This document shows, one piece after another, positions 33,461-42,943 of a DNA stretch of 64,000 nt (the first letter of the stretch is position 1; each line of letters begins with the position of its first letter). The stretch is from Sorangium cellulosum So ce56 (GTDB taxonomy: Bacteria; Myxococcota_A; Polyangia; Polyangiales; Polyangiaceae), in assembly GCF_000067165.1 (NCBI RefSeq), contig NC_010162.1:8873001-8937000 (forward strand), given 5' to 3'. Under the pieces are notes generated by a model. It saw nothing but the letters and a program-made list of their open reading frames with translations. It had not been told where the DNA came from and ran no database searches. Made by a program: the position numbers and the translations under genes.

Positions 33461-36400
33461 ATGGCGCGGACAGGGCGGTGGGCATCGGTTCTGGGTTGGC
33501 TCGTCTCCTGTGCAGCGGGATGCGCGGAGCCCGTCGTACCTCTCGATGCCAAGCCGCAGCCCACCGCCGATGCCAGCACATCGGCGAGCGATTCCCACAC
33601 GCTCGAGTCGCTCGAGGGCGCGCTCGCTCCCTACAAGCTCGTGCTCTCGCAGGTCGACACCCGTTTCGACGGCACCGTCCAGGAGAAGTACACGCTCGCG
33701 CGCGATGGCATCCCGGTGCGCGGCGCGGGCATTCGAGCCATCCGCGGCACCGACAGCGCCCACGTCGTGCGCTGGCTCGCGCTCTCCGACGACGCGCGTC
33801 GCGTGAGCATGGTGCCGGGCATCAATGCGGAGCGCGCGATCGAGCTCGCCGAGAGCACGCCCGTGATCATCCGCGATGTCCCGTCGGGCGCGGTCGACGG
33901 CGCGCCGATTCGCGCGGATGTCGCTCCTGCGATCGTCGCGCCGCCTCGACTGCGCGGGGCGCATCCTCGGCTCGCGCTGGAGGCCGAGCTCGACGATCTC
34001 GAGGTCACGGGCGACCCGACGTTCGAGCCGCCGCCGCGATCGATCCGTTCGCTGCGGCTCACCTGGCGTGTCGACCTCCTCGAGGGCGACGCTCGCCTTC
34101 CCAGCGACATCGCGGTGATCGACGCCCAGACCGGAGAGCGCGTGAGGAACGAGCCCGCAGCGTCGTCCGATCAGGCGGTCGGGCTCGGGTATTTCTCGTC
34201 GCCGGTGCCGCTCGAGGTCCAGTCGGTGCAGATCGGCGGCCTGCCCGCGCCCGATGGCAGCCAGTGCCTTGCCGACATCACGCGCACCTCGAGCACACCG
34301 AGCAGCGACCCGTGCGGCGCCATCGGACCGGGCATCCACACGTTCATCGAGCTGCCTCCGTACAAGAGGTTCCCGGCATCGATCGTGCGCGTGACCGACA
34401 CCGACGGGGAGTTCGGCGATCGCACGTTGATCGCGAGCACGGCCGATGCGTTCGGGGAGGCCGGCCGAACCACCGCGGCCGACGCGCACTACTCGATCGG
34501 CGCGTCGTACGACTTCTTCCGATACCACTTCGGGCGCACCCGTCTCGGCGTGACCGACTCGATCGAGGTGCGCACCAACTCGATCGAGCCCACGTACATC
34601 TGGAATGCGAGGTGGGTGCACGAGTCGAACATCATCGTGATCGGTCAAGCGCGCTTGACCAACCAGGACTCGCGCCCCGCCGCCGATCCCGAGTGGCTCG
34701 GGCACGAGTACGGGCACGCGCTGATCGACGCGCAGGTCGGTCCGCCGCTCGAGAACACCGAGCTCAACGCGCTGCACGAGGGGATCAGCGACATCTTCGG
34801 CGTGCTCATCGACGCCCACGCGACGCGCGAGCTGAGCGGAGGCGCGGGCGGCTTCGGACACGGGACCTTCTCGAGAGTCGCCGAGCCGGTCGCCTGGATC
34901 TGGGGCAATCGCATCTATCCGAATGACTACCGCTACTTCGATCGCCCGAGCCGTCAGCAGTACGCGATCGACGCTTATAGCCCCGCGATCGCGACGGGGA
35001 TCGAGAACGGATCCATCGGCGCGCACTACGCCGGCGGGATCGTGCGGCGCGCATTCTACTTCGCGGCGTACGGGGTCGCGACCGCGCCCAACCCGTTCGG
35101 GCCGCCGGTGTACAACACCAGCTCGTACCTGCCGGACGGCCTCGAAGGCATCGGCCTCGATCCCGCGCTGCGCGTGCTCTACGAGGCTCTCGTCGAGGAG
35201 CTCGACCCCGGCGATCGCCTGACGTTCTCCTCGATGCGCGCGGCGATGGTGCGCGCTGCGTCGCGCCGCTACGGGTTCTGCTCCGACGACCAGAAGGCGA
35301 TTGAGGATGCGTGGGCCGCGGTGAACGTGGGGGACGTCGCCGATCGCGTCCCGCCCGCGACCGGCGTCAGCGTGCGGCAGTCCACCGAGGGCGTCGTGGT
35401 TGACGTGACGATCGACGAGGCGCGCGTGTTCCACCCCCCGAGCGCGACGCTCTTCGTCGACGGCGTGGAGCGCGGGACCTTCAGCCCGGAGCTCGTGAGC
35501 CTGGGCTCGCAAGGCGCACGATACACCGCGAGCCTCACCCTCGACGCGGAAGAGCTGGGAGACGGGACTCACGCGTTCGAGCTCCGCGCCGACGACGGAT
35601 GCGAGAACGATACGACGAGCACCGCGCTGTTCGCGGTCGACGCGGCCGGCCCGAGCGGAATCAGCGCGGTCGATCTCCAGAGCTCGCGCACCGCGCGGCG
35701 CTCGTTGCGAATCAGCGCGGCCGATCCCCACGGAGTCGTGTCCTACGTCGTCGACGTCGGGCCGCTCTCGAGTGGGACCAGGATTCCTGCGAACTCCGAG
35801 TGGCGGCTGATGAGCGATCCGATCTCCGAGCTCGTCGAGTTCGACTTCTCGGCGGTGCCTCACCAGCTCACCGAGATCCGCGTCACGGCGACCGACGGGC
35901 TGGGCAATCACTCGGTCACCTCGTTCCCGTATCTGATCGATCGCGCCGCGCCGAATCAGTGCCACGTCACGCCGTGGTTCCGCGCCGAGGCCCCGCGCAC
36001 GATCGTGGTGCCGTTCACCGCCACCGACAGCCTGGTGCCCGGCTACGGAACGCGCATCCAGCGACTCGTGCTATCCATGGACGGCACCGAGCTGTGGTGG
36101 GCCGATCGTGCGGTGAGCGGTGAGCACGCGCTGAGCGTGTACGGTCCGAACGGCGAGTCGGCCGAGATCGGCCGCGAGGTGTCGAACGCCGCCGACGGCA
36201 CCCACACGTTCGAGGGTCGCTGCCTCGACTCGTGGGGCAACGAAGGACGAGACACCGCGACCTTCACCATGACGACGGTGCCGGTGCTGAGCACGACCTA
36301 CACGACGACTCGCGCGACGCTCACGTTCCGCCTCGATGCCCGCGCCGAGTCACCGCTCTCGACCATCGAGCGCATCCGCTTCTACGAGGGCGGCGCGCTG

Positions 36401-37042
36401 CTCGCGGACGGGGCCTGCACCCCCGCGGGGCGCGTCTGCAACGCGTCGTACTCGGGCACCTTGGCCGCGGGCGCGTCGCGCACGATCGAGGTGCGCACCT
36501 GGGACGCCGAAGGGCGCGAGCGCATGGCGCAGCGGACCATCACGATGCCGCTCTGTCCCGATTGGAGCACGCTCTGCGGAGGCGTCTGTCGCGATCTCCG
36601 TTCCGACGAGAGCCACTGCGGCTCGTGCTCGAACGCGTGCGGCTCGTCGATGGTCTGCGAGAACGGCGCGTGCGTCGGCGACGGGCCGCTGCGCTTCACG
36701 ATGACGTGGGACCGTCCGGGCGACATGGACCTGCACGTCGTCACGCCGAACGGCTCCGAGATCTACTTCGCGAACCGGTTCGGACAGAACGGGCAGCTCG
36801 ATCGCGACGATCGCACCGGCACCGGGCCCGAGAACGTGTTCTGGAGCACCACCGCCCCGCGCGGGACGTACCTCGTGTGCGCGACGCCGTACTCGATCAG
36901 CGCGTCGACCAGCTACACGATCGGCATCCATCGCACCGGTGCATCGACGAGCACCCGCACCGGGACCCGCACCGCGACGAGCGGGTACGTTCCGTGCTCG
37001 CGCTCATCGCCGTATTTCGTCGGAGAGTACGTGGTTCCCTGA
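33461..37042 (+). CDS. Large lipoprotein with M4-like metallopeptidase, Ig-like and Cys-rich modules
   Basis: 1193 residues. ATG 33461 is chosen for GGGGAG nine bases upstream and a signal ending CAAGC (Cys21). An FTP-like propeptide region (YKLVLSQVDTRFDGTVQEKY) precedes a thermolysin-type core with HEYGH at 415-419 and the third ligand Glu440 in LHEGISDIFG. This is the HExxH...E-x-x-S-D arrangement of gluzincins, although the spacing is one residue longer than in thermolysin. Several beta-sandwich modules follow (about 640-1040), then a Cys cluster (CGGVCRDLRSDESHCGSCSN) typical of myxobacterial exported proteins, and a final domain beginning TMTWDRPGDMDLHVVTPNG. Probably a surface or secreted protease. 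A group II intron remnant lies immediately downstream. Confidence 0.82.
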   Translation: MARTGRWASVLGWLVSCAAGCAEPVVPLDAKPQPTADASTSASDSHTLESLEGALAPYKLVLSQVDTRFDGTVQEKYTLARDGIPVRGAGIRAIRGTDSAHVVRWLALSDDARRVSMVPGINAERAIELAESTPVIIRDVPSGAVDGAPIRADVAPAIVAPPRLRGAHPRLALEAELDDLEVTGDPTFEPPPRSIRSLRLTWRVDLLEGDARLPSDIAVIDAQTGERVRNEPAASSDQAVGLGYFSSPVPLEVQSVQIGGLPAPDGSQCLADITRTSSTPSSDPCGAIGPGIHTFIELPPYKRFPASIVRVTDTDGEFGDRTLIASTADAFGEAGRTTAADAHYSIGASYDFFRYHFGRTRLGVTDSIEVRTNSIEPTYIWNARWVHESNIIVIGQARLTNQDSRPAADPEWLGHEYGHALIDAQVGPPLENTELNALHEGISDIFGVLIDAHATRELSGGAGGFGHGTFSRVAEPVAWIWGNRIYPNDYRYFDRPSRQQYAIDAYSPAIATGIENGSIGAHYAGGIVRRAFYFAAYGVATAPNPFGPPVYNTSSYLPDGLEGIGLDPALRVLYEALVEELDPGDRLTFSSMRAAMVRAASRRYGFCSDDQKAIEDAWAAVNVGDVADRVPPATGVSVRQSTEGVVVDVTIDEARVFHPPSATLFVDGVERGTFSPELVSLGSQGARYTASLTLDAEELGDGTHAFELRADDGCENDTTSTALFAVDAAGPSGISAVDLQSSRTARRSLRISAADPHGVVSYVVDVGPLSSGTRIPANSEWRLMSDPISELVEFDFSAVPHQLTEIRVTATDGLGNHSVTSFPYLIDRAAPNQCHVTPWFRAEAPRTIVVPFTATDSLVPGYGTRIQRLVLSMDGTELWWADRAVSGEHALSVYGPNGESAEIGREVSNAADGTHTFEGRCLDSWGNEGRDTATFTMTTVPVLSTTYTTTRATLTFRLDARAESPLSTIERIRFYEGGALLADGACTPAGRVCNASYSGTLAAGASRTIEVRTWDAEGRERMAQRTITMPLCPDWSTLCGGVCRDLRSDESHCGSCSNACGSSMVCENGACVGDGPLRFTMTWDRPGDMDLHVVTPNGSEIYFANRFGQNGQLDRDDRTGTGPENVFWSTTAPRGTYLVCATPYSISASTSYTIGIHRTGASTSTRTGTRTATSGYVPCSRSSPYFVGEYVVP

Positions 37043-37240
37043 CACGCGGTGAAGGTAGACGTTGCCCAGCAGCGGCGACAGGACCGAGCCCAGCACCGTC
37101 CCGTCCTCCGGCGCAGAAAACTCCGCACCGTCGAGGCCCCCTACATGCAAGCACTTGCCGATCAGCCGCAGCAGCGACTTGTCGGCGACCCGAGCCTGGA
37201 GCATCTCGATGTCGGCCTCCAGGATCCATTCCACCCCGCC
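37043..37240 (-). pseudogene. Group II intron reverse transcriptase remnant
   Basis: The minus strand reads WILEADIE, then VADKSLLRLIGKCLHVG, a G-x-E-x-S-A-x-E-x-G-T stretch and SVLSPLLGNVYLHRV. This matches the LtrA-type maturase/RT pattern (LEADIxGFFDxIDH...RxLLRLIRKWL...GTPQGxxxSPLLANIYLH). The segment between motifs 1 and 2 is deleted and the YADD active site is lacking, so it is dead. It abuts the stop of the protease gene, suggesting that an insertion and decay removed sequence here. No intron RNA domain V hairpin was identified. Confidence 0.68.
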
Positions 37241-37270
37241 GAGCAGCGCCGCATCCAATGACTCGAGTGA

Positions 37271-37873
37271 CGGCGTCGCGGCTGGCTCCGACGGCGAAAG
37301 CGCAGCTCGAGAGCGAGCGACAGCGAAACCGTCTGGTCCCTGCGCGAGCTCGACCCGGACGGAAACCTCGCCTTCAAACGAGACTTGACCCTGCCGCTCG
37401 GGACCGAGCTCGGCTCCACGGGTTGCGCCACGGTCGTCGAAGGTCCCGCTGGCTTCGTCGGACAATGGAACAGCCTCCAAGGCCAGAGCGTCCTCGTGAC
37501 CTTGAATCGCGATAGCGAGGAGACGAGCCCGCCCGACCTCCTCGAGCTTCCCGAAGGTGCCCCGGGCGCGCTCGTCGGCATCTTGGGTGAGGAGCTCCTT
37601 TTTTCCGGCCAGCTGGTGGACCACACCAATGCGATCACGCGCCTCCGGCAGGACGGTGGACCCGGAGGTCCAACCTATCCTCTGCCGAATTGGCCCGCGT
37701 CGACGAGGATCCATTTCGAGATGCTCGGCGTCGAAGGCGGGTCCTCGTTCATGGCCTACCCGATCGAAAGCGCTCGCGTCATCGAACGGGTCGACTGTCC
37801 GCGAGCCCAAGCCTATCTCCCTGGCCGGCTCGACGTCAGGATGGGCTCTAGCGAACGGATACCGATGCGCTGA
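37271..37873 (+). pseudogene. 5'-truncated gene of unknown function
   Basis: From just after an in-frame stop at 37268-37270 the plus strand is open and protein-like: ETVWSLRELDPDGNLAFKRD, then VVEGPAGFVGQWNSLQGQSV and further beta-rich segments ending near RAQAYLPGRL. It has no suitable start, so it looks like the C-terminal part of an exported beta-propeller or beta-sandwich protein whose 5' half was lost at the group II intron remnant. TTG 37385 is the only internal start-like codon. Confidence 0.45.
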
Positions 37874-37993
37874 TCCTGGGATTCACGATGCGGTGTTCGG
37901 CGATCACCGATGCGAGGTTGCCCGGGGCCCCTCTCGCCATCCAAGGAGCCCCGTTGGTCACGCGGCGCGGAGCCGCCGCCGTCGTCCTGGCGC

Positions 37994-39133
37994 TCAGCGT
38001 ATCTGCCGGAGGCGGCCGACGAGGCCATCCGCCTCGTCGTTCGGCCCCGAGGCGAAGAACAAGCTCGGGTTGGGGCCGGGCGCGGGCGGGAAGGTGAGCC
38101 CCCAGAGACCGTCGATGACGAGAGGCTCGCTGCCACCGTCGGTGCAGCGCTGGAGCTGATCGATGAATTCGCCCGAATCGAAGTCGAAGGAGCTGATGTG
38201 GCCGTCGCCGAAGTTCCCGACGAGGAGGGTCTCGCTGAAGCGTCCCAGCCTGCGCGGGGCCCTCACCATCGCCCACGGGGCGTTGAGCGGCCCCTCCGAG
38301 GCGAAGCGCCGGATGAACCTTCCGGTCAGCGAGAACACGTCGATGAAGCCGTTGTCGGGCTCGTTGTCGATGCCCCCTGGCTCCCGCAGCGCGAAGGACA
38401 CGTACACTTGACCTTTGATGACCTCGACGTTGAACGGCGCGAACTGGCTGTTCTGCGTGGCTGGCACTCCGGGCGAACAAGGCTCCGTCGTCGAGGAGAT
38501 GCAATCGTCGGTGAAAGAATCGAGGAACTGGTACCGTCCGTTGTACCACTCGACTTTCCCGCTGACGAAGTTCGCCAGATAGAGGAAGTCGCGCCCTGTC
38601 TGGGCGCTGTGCCCGATGGCGAGGCCCTTGTAGACGGCCGATTTACGGGAGTTGTCGATCACGATCCGGGCCTCGGTCAGATCGACGAACGGGTTCCACG
38701 CTGAGACCGCCCCGTCCTCGCTACATGTGAGGAAGAGCGCGGATAAATCGAAATTTCCGGGAACCGCGAAGCTCGATGTCTTGTTCAGGACGAGGCCCGT
38801 CGGCGCCGACATGGAGCTCTCCACCGCGGCCGGAATATCGATGATGAGCTGCGGGCTGCCGACCGGCTGACCGTTGGTCTGGTAAACGGTGACCACCCCC
38901 GTCCCGTTGTCCGCCACCCAGAGCAAATCCCCCGCCGACGCCTGGATCCCCCAAGAGTTCACAAGATTGGAATCGACGACTTGCGCGTTGAAACCGGTCC
39001 GATTCGCGACGAGGTTCCGCTGCCGAAAACAGAGGTCGCTCTCCGTCGCGCCGACGTCCGTCGCGCCGACTTCCGCCGCGGACAACGCCAGTGCCGCGAG
39101 GGCGCATCCGCCCACCAAAGCGCTCGCTTTCAT
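37994..39133 (-). CDS. TIGR03118-family secreted beta-propeller protein
   Basis: 379 residues. ATG 39133 follows GGGGAGG. It has an ordinary Sec signal peptide (hydrophobic core CALAALALSAAEVGA), not a lipobox. The mature part matches the TIGR03118 pattern in my memory: NLVNSWGIQASAGDLLWVAD near the start, APTGLVLN, then GLAIGHSAQTGRDFLYLANF, and a C-terminal NAPWAMVRAP with LLVGNFGDGHISSFD and PSLFFASGPNDEADGL. The repeats form an NHL/SMP-30-like propeller. Function is undetermined in the family; secretion is expected. It stands alone and converges on the truncated gene at 37271-37873. Confidence 0.78.
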   Translation of the reverse strand: MKASALVGGCALAALALSAAEVGATDVGATESDLCFRQRNLVANRTGFNAQVVDSNLVNSWGIQASAGDLLWVADNGTGVVTVYQTNGQPVGSPQLIIDIPAAVESSMSAPTGLVLNKTSSFAVPGNFDLSALFLTCSEDGAVSAWNPFVDLTEARIVIDNSRKSAVYKGLAIGHSAQTGRDFLYLANFVSGKVEWYNGRYQFLDSFTDDCISSTTEPCSPGVPATQNSQFAPFNVEVIKGQVYVSFALREPGGIDNEPDNGFIDVFSLTGRFIRRFASEGPLNAPWAMVRAPRRLGRFSETLLVGNFGDGHISSFDFDSGEFIDQLQRCTDGGSEPLVIDGLWGLTFPPAPGPNPSLFFASGPNDEADGLVGRLRQIR

Positions 39134-39579
39134 GTGTATCCTCCCCAGCTCCGAAAGGTAAACGGCAGAGCGAACGGATAACCGCACCACCGCATGAAAA
39201 GCCCCAGGAGCGCTCTACTAAGGCCTCATGAGACTTCTTCGTCAAGCAGGAATCGCCGACGCACCTGCACGCGAATATCGCTTACGACACCGGAATACCA
39301 GGAGCGATAGCCGCTTCGACCGCGCAACGCGCGACCGCCCATGACCCGCCGCGGAGCGGCAAGGTGGACACTCCGTTTCGACTGAGCGGTGAGCCCCGGC
39401 GCGAGGTCTACGGGCTCGACGTCGGCGGCTGGGCTAGGGCGGGTCCACGCCTTCCGAGGCGGTGCGACCCGTCGTCACGATCCTCCGGGATCCCGACAAA
39501 AATGACGAATCGCGACAGTTCGGCACCGCACTTTCGTCCTCGGGGGACGCGTGATTGGGCGGCGCCTCCACGGTCCCGC
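39134..39579. other. 446-bp intergenic region
   Basis: No supported gene, repeat or strong hairpin. Presumably it carries the promoter of the TIGR03118 gene on the right side of 39133. Confidence 0.5.
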
Positions 39580-40161
39580 TCACCCCCTGCCCACGGCCGG
39601 CGGCATCCACGTCTCCCCCGTCTCGCAGTCCACGTGCCGGAGCGCCACGCGCTTGCGATCGATCTCGACCACGCCGAAGACGATCGGCAGCAGAAACCGG
39701 CGCGGCCCGATGGATCCCGGGTTGAACGCCGTCAGGCCACGATCGCGGCCCATGAAGGGAACGTGGGAGTGCCCGCACAGGACCAGCGACGCGCCCACCT
39801 CGGCAGCCAAGCGGATCACGTCGGCTCGGAGCTTGCCGCCGTAGAGGGCGATGTGGAGGAGCAGGGCGGTGAGCACCGTCTCGTCCCCATCGCGGATGTC
39901 GAGCGCGATGGAGTCGGGGATGTCGGGCGCATGGACATCGATGTTGCCGCGCACCGCGGAGAGCGGCGCGATGCTCCGGAGCCCATCGAGGACCGTGAGC
40001 GCGCCGATGTCGCTGGCGTGCACGATGTGATCGGGCGTGAGCGCGGCGATCCGCCGGGCGCTCTCGGCGTGCGGGTGGCTGTGGGTGTCCGCCACCGCGA
40101 CGAGGCGCAGGGACCCATCGCGGAGCTGGATCGTCTCTCGGCGGTGCACGCGCTTGGCCAT
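39580..40161 (-). CDS. Metallophosphoesterase, YfcE/MJ0936 type
   Basis: 193 residues from ATG 40161; no ribosome site is visible, and an upstream start at 40206 is possible but gives an atypical extension. All calcineurin-like metal-site motifs are present in order: VADTHSH, HASDIG, GNID, GHSHVP and a closing NPGSIG. The single-domain length fits the YfcE/MJ0936 phosphodiesterase group, which hydrolyses cyclic or simple phosphodiesters with two divalent metals in the cytosol. The physiological substrate is unknown. It lies 77 bp downstream of the FAD monooxygenase on the same strand and could be co-transcribed, without an obvious functional link. Confidence 0.85.
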   Translation of the reverse strand: MAKRVHRRETIQLRDGSLRLVAVADTHSHPHAESARRIAALTPDHIVHASDIGALTVLDGLRSIAPLSAVRGNIDVHAPDIPDSIALDIRDGDETVLTALLLHIALYGGKLRADVIRLAAEVGASLVLCGHSHVPFMGRDRGLTAFNPGSIGPRRFLLPIVFGVVEIDRKRVALRHVDCETGETWMPPAVGRG

Positions 40162-40238
40162 GCGCGGGTTTGTAGTCGTGAAGGCCGCGCCTGACCAGCT
40201 CGTCACGCGGCGCCGGGGGAGCGCTCCCGTCAGCCCGC

Positions 40239-41753
40239 CTACGCCGGCAGGGAGACCGAGGGGAGGCCGACGCTGGAGAGGTAGGCTTCCAGAGCCGGTG
40301 CATGATCGGACGACACGATGGCGCCGATATATCCGTCCGGCCGGACGAGCACCCAGTCGCCGAGCGACACGCCATAAGCATCGCGGAGATGGCCGCCGTC
40401 ATCGAGAATGTCGCCGTGCGGCCCCACGCCGTGGATGTGAAGTCCGGGGCGCGGCTTGACGGCCGAGAGCCGGTCCAGCCCGTAACCCAGCAAGGTCCAA
40501 TGCGGACCTTGAAAGAGCTTGAAGAGCCGTGTCGGCATCCCCGCCACGCCGCGGACAGGCGCGTCCGGCGCTCGGTCGCCCGCGCGGAGGCCGCCGCTGC
40601 GCTCCGGCTTTCCCATGGCCAGCGACGACTCGGGGTATCCCAGATCGAGCTGATGCACCTCGCGACCGCGGCGCATGGCGCCTCGCTTGGCCGCCTCCAG
40701 GAGCTTCGTCGTCAGGCCGAGCGTCTCCGCGGCGATCGGCCGGCGCTCCTCCTCGTAGGTCGCGAGCAGCGTCTCCGGCGCACCTGCCAGAACGGCGGCG
40801 AGCTTCCAGCCGAGGTTGTAGGCGTCCTGCAGGCTCGTATTGAGTCCCTGCCCACCCGTCGGCGGGTGGATATGCGCGGCATCGCCGGCGAGGAAGACGC
40901 GCCCGTCCCGGTAACGGTCGGCGAGGCGCGCGTTCATGGTGTAGGCGGAGGCCCAGGAGACCGAACGGATCACGATGTCGCCTCGGCCCGTGCGGCCCGT
41001 GACCATCGCTGTAAGGCCTTCCGCGGAGAGATCGACATCGCCCTCCAGAGGAATCGGGGCCTGCAACTGGAACATGTCGGTGCCGACGAGCGGGCACAGC
41101 GACATCTGCTTTTCCATCGACCCGTTGTTGAAGCGATGCCAGGCGGCCCTGCTGAGCCCATCCAGGATGACGTCGGCGACGACCGCGCGCACCCCCAGGG
41201 TCTTGCCGGGAAAGTCGATCGCGAGCGCGTGCCGTACGACGCTGCGGCCGCCGTCCGCTCCGACGAGGTAACGGACGCGGACGGTCTCCTCGCCCGTCGG
41301 GCCGGCGATGCGGGCGTTGACGCCCTCGCCATCCTGCTCGAAGCGTTTCAGCTCGCGGCCGAACTCCGGGTGCTTCCCGAGCTCCGCCAGACGCTCGCGC
41401 ATCGCGGCTTCGGTCAGGAATTGAGGCACAAGGAGCGGCAGATGATAGGGCTCGCCAGGCGTCGGGTCCTGAGGCTCCATGATCTGCGACTCCTCGTAGC
41501 CTCCGTCGTCGCGATAGTCCCGCGGGGGTGGGTACAGGCCGCCGGCCGCAACGACGCGATCGAGGATGCCCAGATCCTCGAACACCTCCTGGCTGCGCGG
41601 CTGGATCCCTTTGCCGCGCGAGCCGCGAAATGGCCCGTCCAGCCGGTCGATGAGCCGGAACGCAACGCCCCGACGGGCGAGCTCAATGGCGAGGGTCAAC
41701 CCAGCAGCACCTGCGCCAACGATCAGTACATCCGTCGAAAAATTAGGTTCCAC
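40239..41753 (-). CDS. FAD-dependent aromatic monooxygenase (PHBH fold)
   Basis: 504 residues. GTG 41753 follows GGAG with six bases between. Three family motifs are clear: the N-terminal dinucleotide fold (VLIVGAGAAGLTLAIELARRG), the DG region (VGADGGRSVVRHAL) and the GD motif (RVFLAGDAAHIHPPTGGQGLN). The C-terminal 120 residues look like the thioredoxin-like domain found in phenol-hydroxylase and rifampicin- or polyketide-hydroxylating members. The enzyme uses NAD(P)H and O2 to hydroxylate an aromatic or polyketide substrate; which one cannot be told. It is divergent from a MarR regulator, so derepression by an aromatic ligand is likely. Confidence 0.88.
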   Translation of the reverse strand: MEPNFSTDVLIVGAGAAGLTLAIELARRGVAFRLIDRLDGPFRGSRGKGIQPRSQEVFEDLGILDRVVAAGGLYPPPRDYRDDGGYEESQIMEPQDPTPGEPYHLPLLVPQFLTEAAMRERLAELGKHPEFGRELKRFEQDGEGVNARIAGPTGEETVRVRYLVGADGGRSVVRHALAIDFPGKTLGVRAVVADVILDGLSRAAWHRFNNGSMEKQMSLCPLVGTDMFQLQAPIPLEGDVDLSAEGLTAMVTGRTGRGDIVIRSVSWASAYTMNARLADRYRDGRVFLAGDAAHIHPPTGGQGLNTSLQDAYNLGWKLAAVLAGAPETLLATYEEERRPIAAETLGLTTKLLEAAKRGAMRRGREVHQLDLGYPESSLAMGKPERSGGLRAGDRAPDAPVRGVAGMPTRLFKLFQGPHWTLLGYGLDRLSAVKPRPGLHIHGVGPHGDILDDGGHLRDAYGVSLGDWVLVRPDGYIGAIVSSDHAPALEAYLSSVGLPSVSLPA

Positions 41754-41795
41754 GGCGAGCTCCGTTTTTTGGACCGCGTTTCAAATATGTGTACT

Positions 41796-41811
41796 GTGCA
41801 TATAGTTGCAC
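41796..41811. promoter_or_regulatory. GTGCA-N6-TGCAC dyad (candidate MarR operator)
   Basis: A perfect 5+5 inverted repeat lies between the divergent FAD-monooxygenase and MarR genes in an AT-rich stretch, with a related TTGTGCAA at 41833-41840. This is the right place and size for a MarR dimer to repress both genes. Its position also argues that the MarR start is downstream of it. Confidence 0.42.
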
Positions 41812-41834
41812 CCTCCGAAGCGTCAAGAGAATTT

Positions 41835-42314
41835 GTGCAAAATACACGGATTACAAAAAAGAAGCTCCGCGAGCTCCACGGAGCCATGGTCGATCTGGTC
41901 GCGCTCATGAATCAGCCGCAGCGCGATCAGGCGCTGCTCGCGGAGGCAGGCATCTCCCTGGATCGAGCCCTCTTTCCGCTGCTGGTCGGGATCGAGCGCT
42001 TCGGGCCGATCGGCGTGGTCGACCTCTCGGACCGAGCCGGGCGCGATTACACGACCGTCAGCCGCCAGGTCGCGAAGCTCGAGAGCCTGGGGCTGATCGA
42101 ACGTCGACCGAGCCCGGCCGATCGTCGCATCCATGAAGCGGTGATCACCGACAAGGGGCGGCAGATGACGGACGCCTTGGACGCCGCGCGTCAGAGACTC
42201 GCGGCCCCTGTCCTCGCCAAGTGGAGTGAGGAAGACTTCAGCGACCTGGTGCGCCTGATGCGCCGGTTCGTGGACGACTTGATGACGCCGTCAAGCGGAA
42301 CGGACAAGACCTGA
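41835..42314 (+). CDS. MarR-family transcriptional regulator
   Basis: 159 residues from GTG 41835 (AAGAGA just upstream). An in-frame ATG at 41787 would add 16 residues but would leave only 33 bp of divergent promoter and place the candidate operator inside the gene. The core is a MarR winged helix: GPIGVVDLSDRAGRDYTTVSRQ (helix-turn-helix), VAKLESLGLIERRPSPADRR (recognition helix and wing) and ITDKGRQM. Flanking helices give the dimer interface. It is expected to repress the divergent FAD monooxygenase until an aromatic ligand binds. Confidence 0.85.
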   Translation: MQNTRITKKKLRELHGAMVDLVALMNQPQRDQALLAEAGISLDRALFPLLVGIERFGPIGVVDLSDRAGRDYTTVSRQVAKLESLGLIERRPSPADRRIHEAVITDKGRQMTDALDAARQRLAAPVLAKWSEEDFSDLVRLMRRFVDDLMTPSSGTDKT

Positions 42315-42391
42315 GGGGTCGCAGACCTCCCGCGGCGCCGTCGTGGTGCCGGCAGGCCGTGGAGCGAGAGCGCCCCCCTGTGAGGAAAGGA

Positions 42392-42943
42392 CTAGCTCCC
42401 GGAGCACCCGCTCGAGCACAGGACGAACGCCTCGCACTCCTCGCTTTGCATGCAGTCGTCCCCGCTGGAGGCGTAGCAGGCGGCGTCCGCAGAGAGCGCC
42501 GCCATGCACTCCATGCACTCAGCGTTGTCCCGCAGCGCCGCCACGTCGACGCCCCCCTCCTCCACACAGGCATCGGTCGCCTCATCCGCCGTATCGCACG
42601 TGGCGGCGCACGGAGCGCCGGCCTCACAGCCACAGAACCCGATCGTCAACGCGAGGAGCGCGCCAGCCCCAGCCCGGTGCGCATCGATGCAGCACTCCGT
42701 GCACGCGTCTCCGGTCGCGCCGGCGCACTCGCTGCCTCCGCCAGCGCCCCCCTCGCCCTCCACACCCGCCGCGCCCCCCTCCCCCGCGGTCGATGAGACC
42801 GCAATCGAAACGGTCGCGCCGGACGCGCCGCCCTGGCCGTCTGCACCGCCCGGGCCGCCCGCGTCGCGAGCTCCGTCATCGCCGGAACACGCCGCAAGCG
42901 CGCACATCGTGGTCAGAATCGCCGCGAAGCCGAACGTCTTCAT
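42392..42943 (-). CDS. Cys-rich lipoprotein
   Basis: 183 residues from ATG 42943, with a purine-rich GAGAGGGGG upstream. The signal ends LAAC (Cys19). A Gly/Ala-rich linker (about 25-80) precedes a C-terminal region with roughly 18 Cys, many in C-x-x-C or CC pairs (ACTECCIDAH, CMECMAALS). Likely disulfide-bonded and exposed outside the cell. It shares architecture, but not alignable sequence, with the 6143-6901 lipoprotein. It converges on the MarR gene with 77 bp between stops; a GC hairpin at about 42333-42351 could separate the transcripts. Confidence 0.7.
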   Translation of the reverse strand: MKTFGFAAILTTMCALAACSGDDGARDAGGPGGADGQGGASGATVSIAVSSTAGEGGAAGVEGEGGAGGGSECAGATGDACTECCIDAHRAGAGALLALTIGFCGCEAGAPCAATCDTADEATDACVEEGGVDVAALRDNAECMECMAALSADAACYASSGDDCMQSEECEAFVLCSSGCSGS

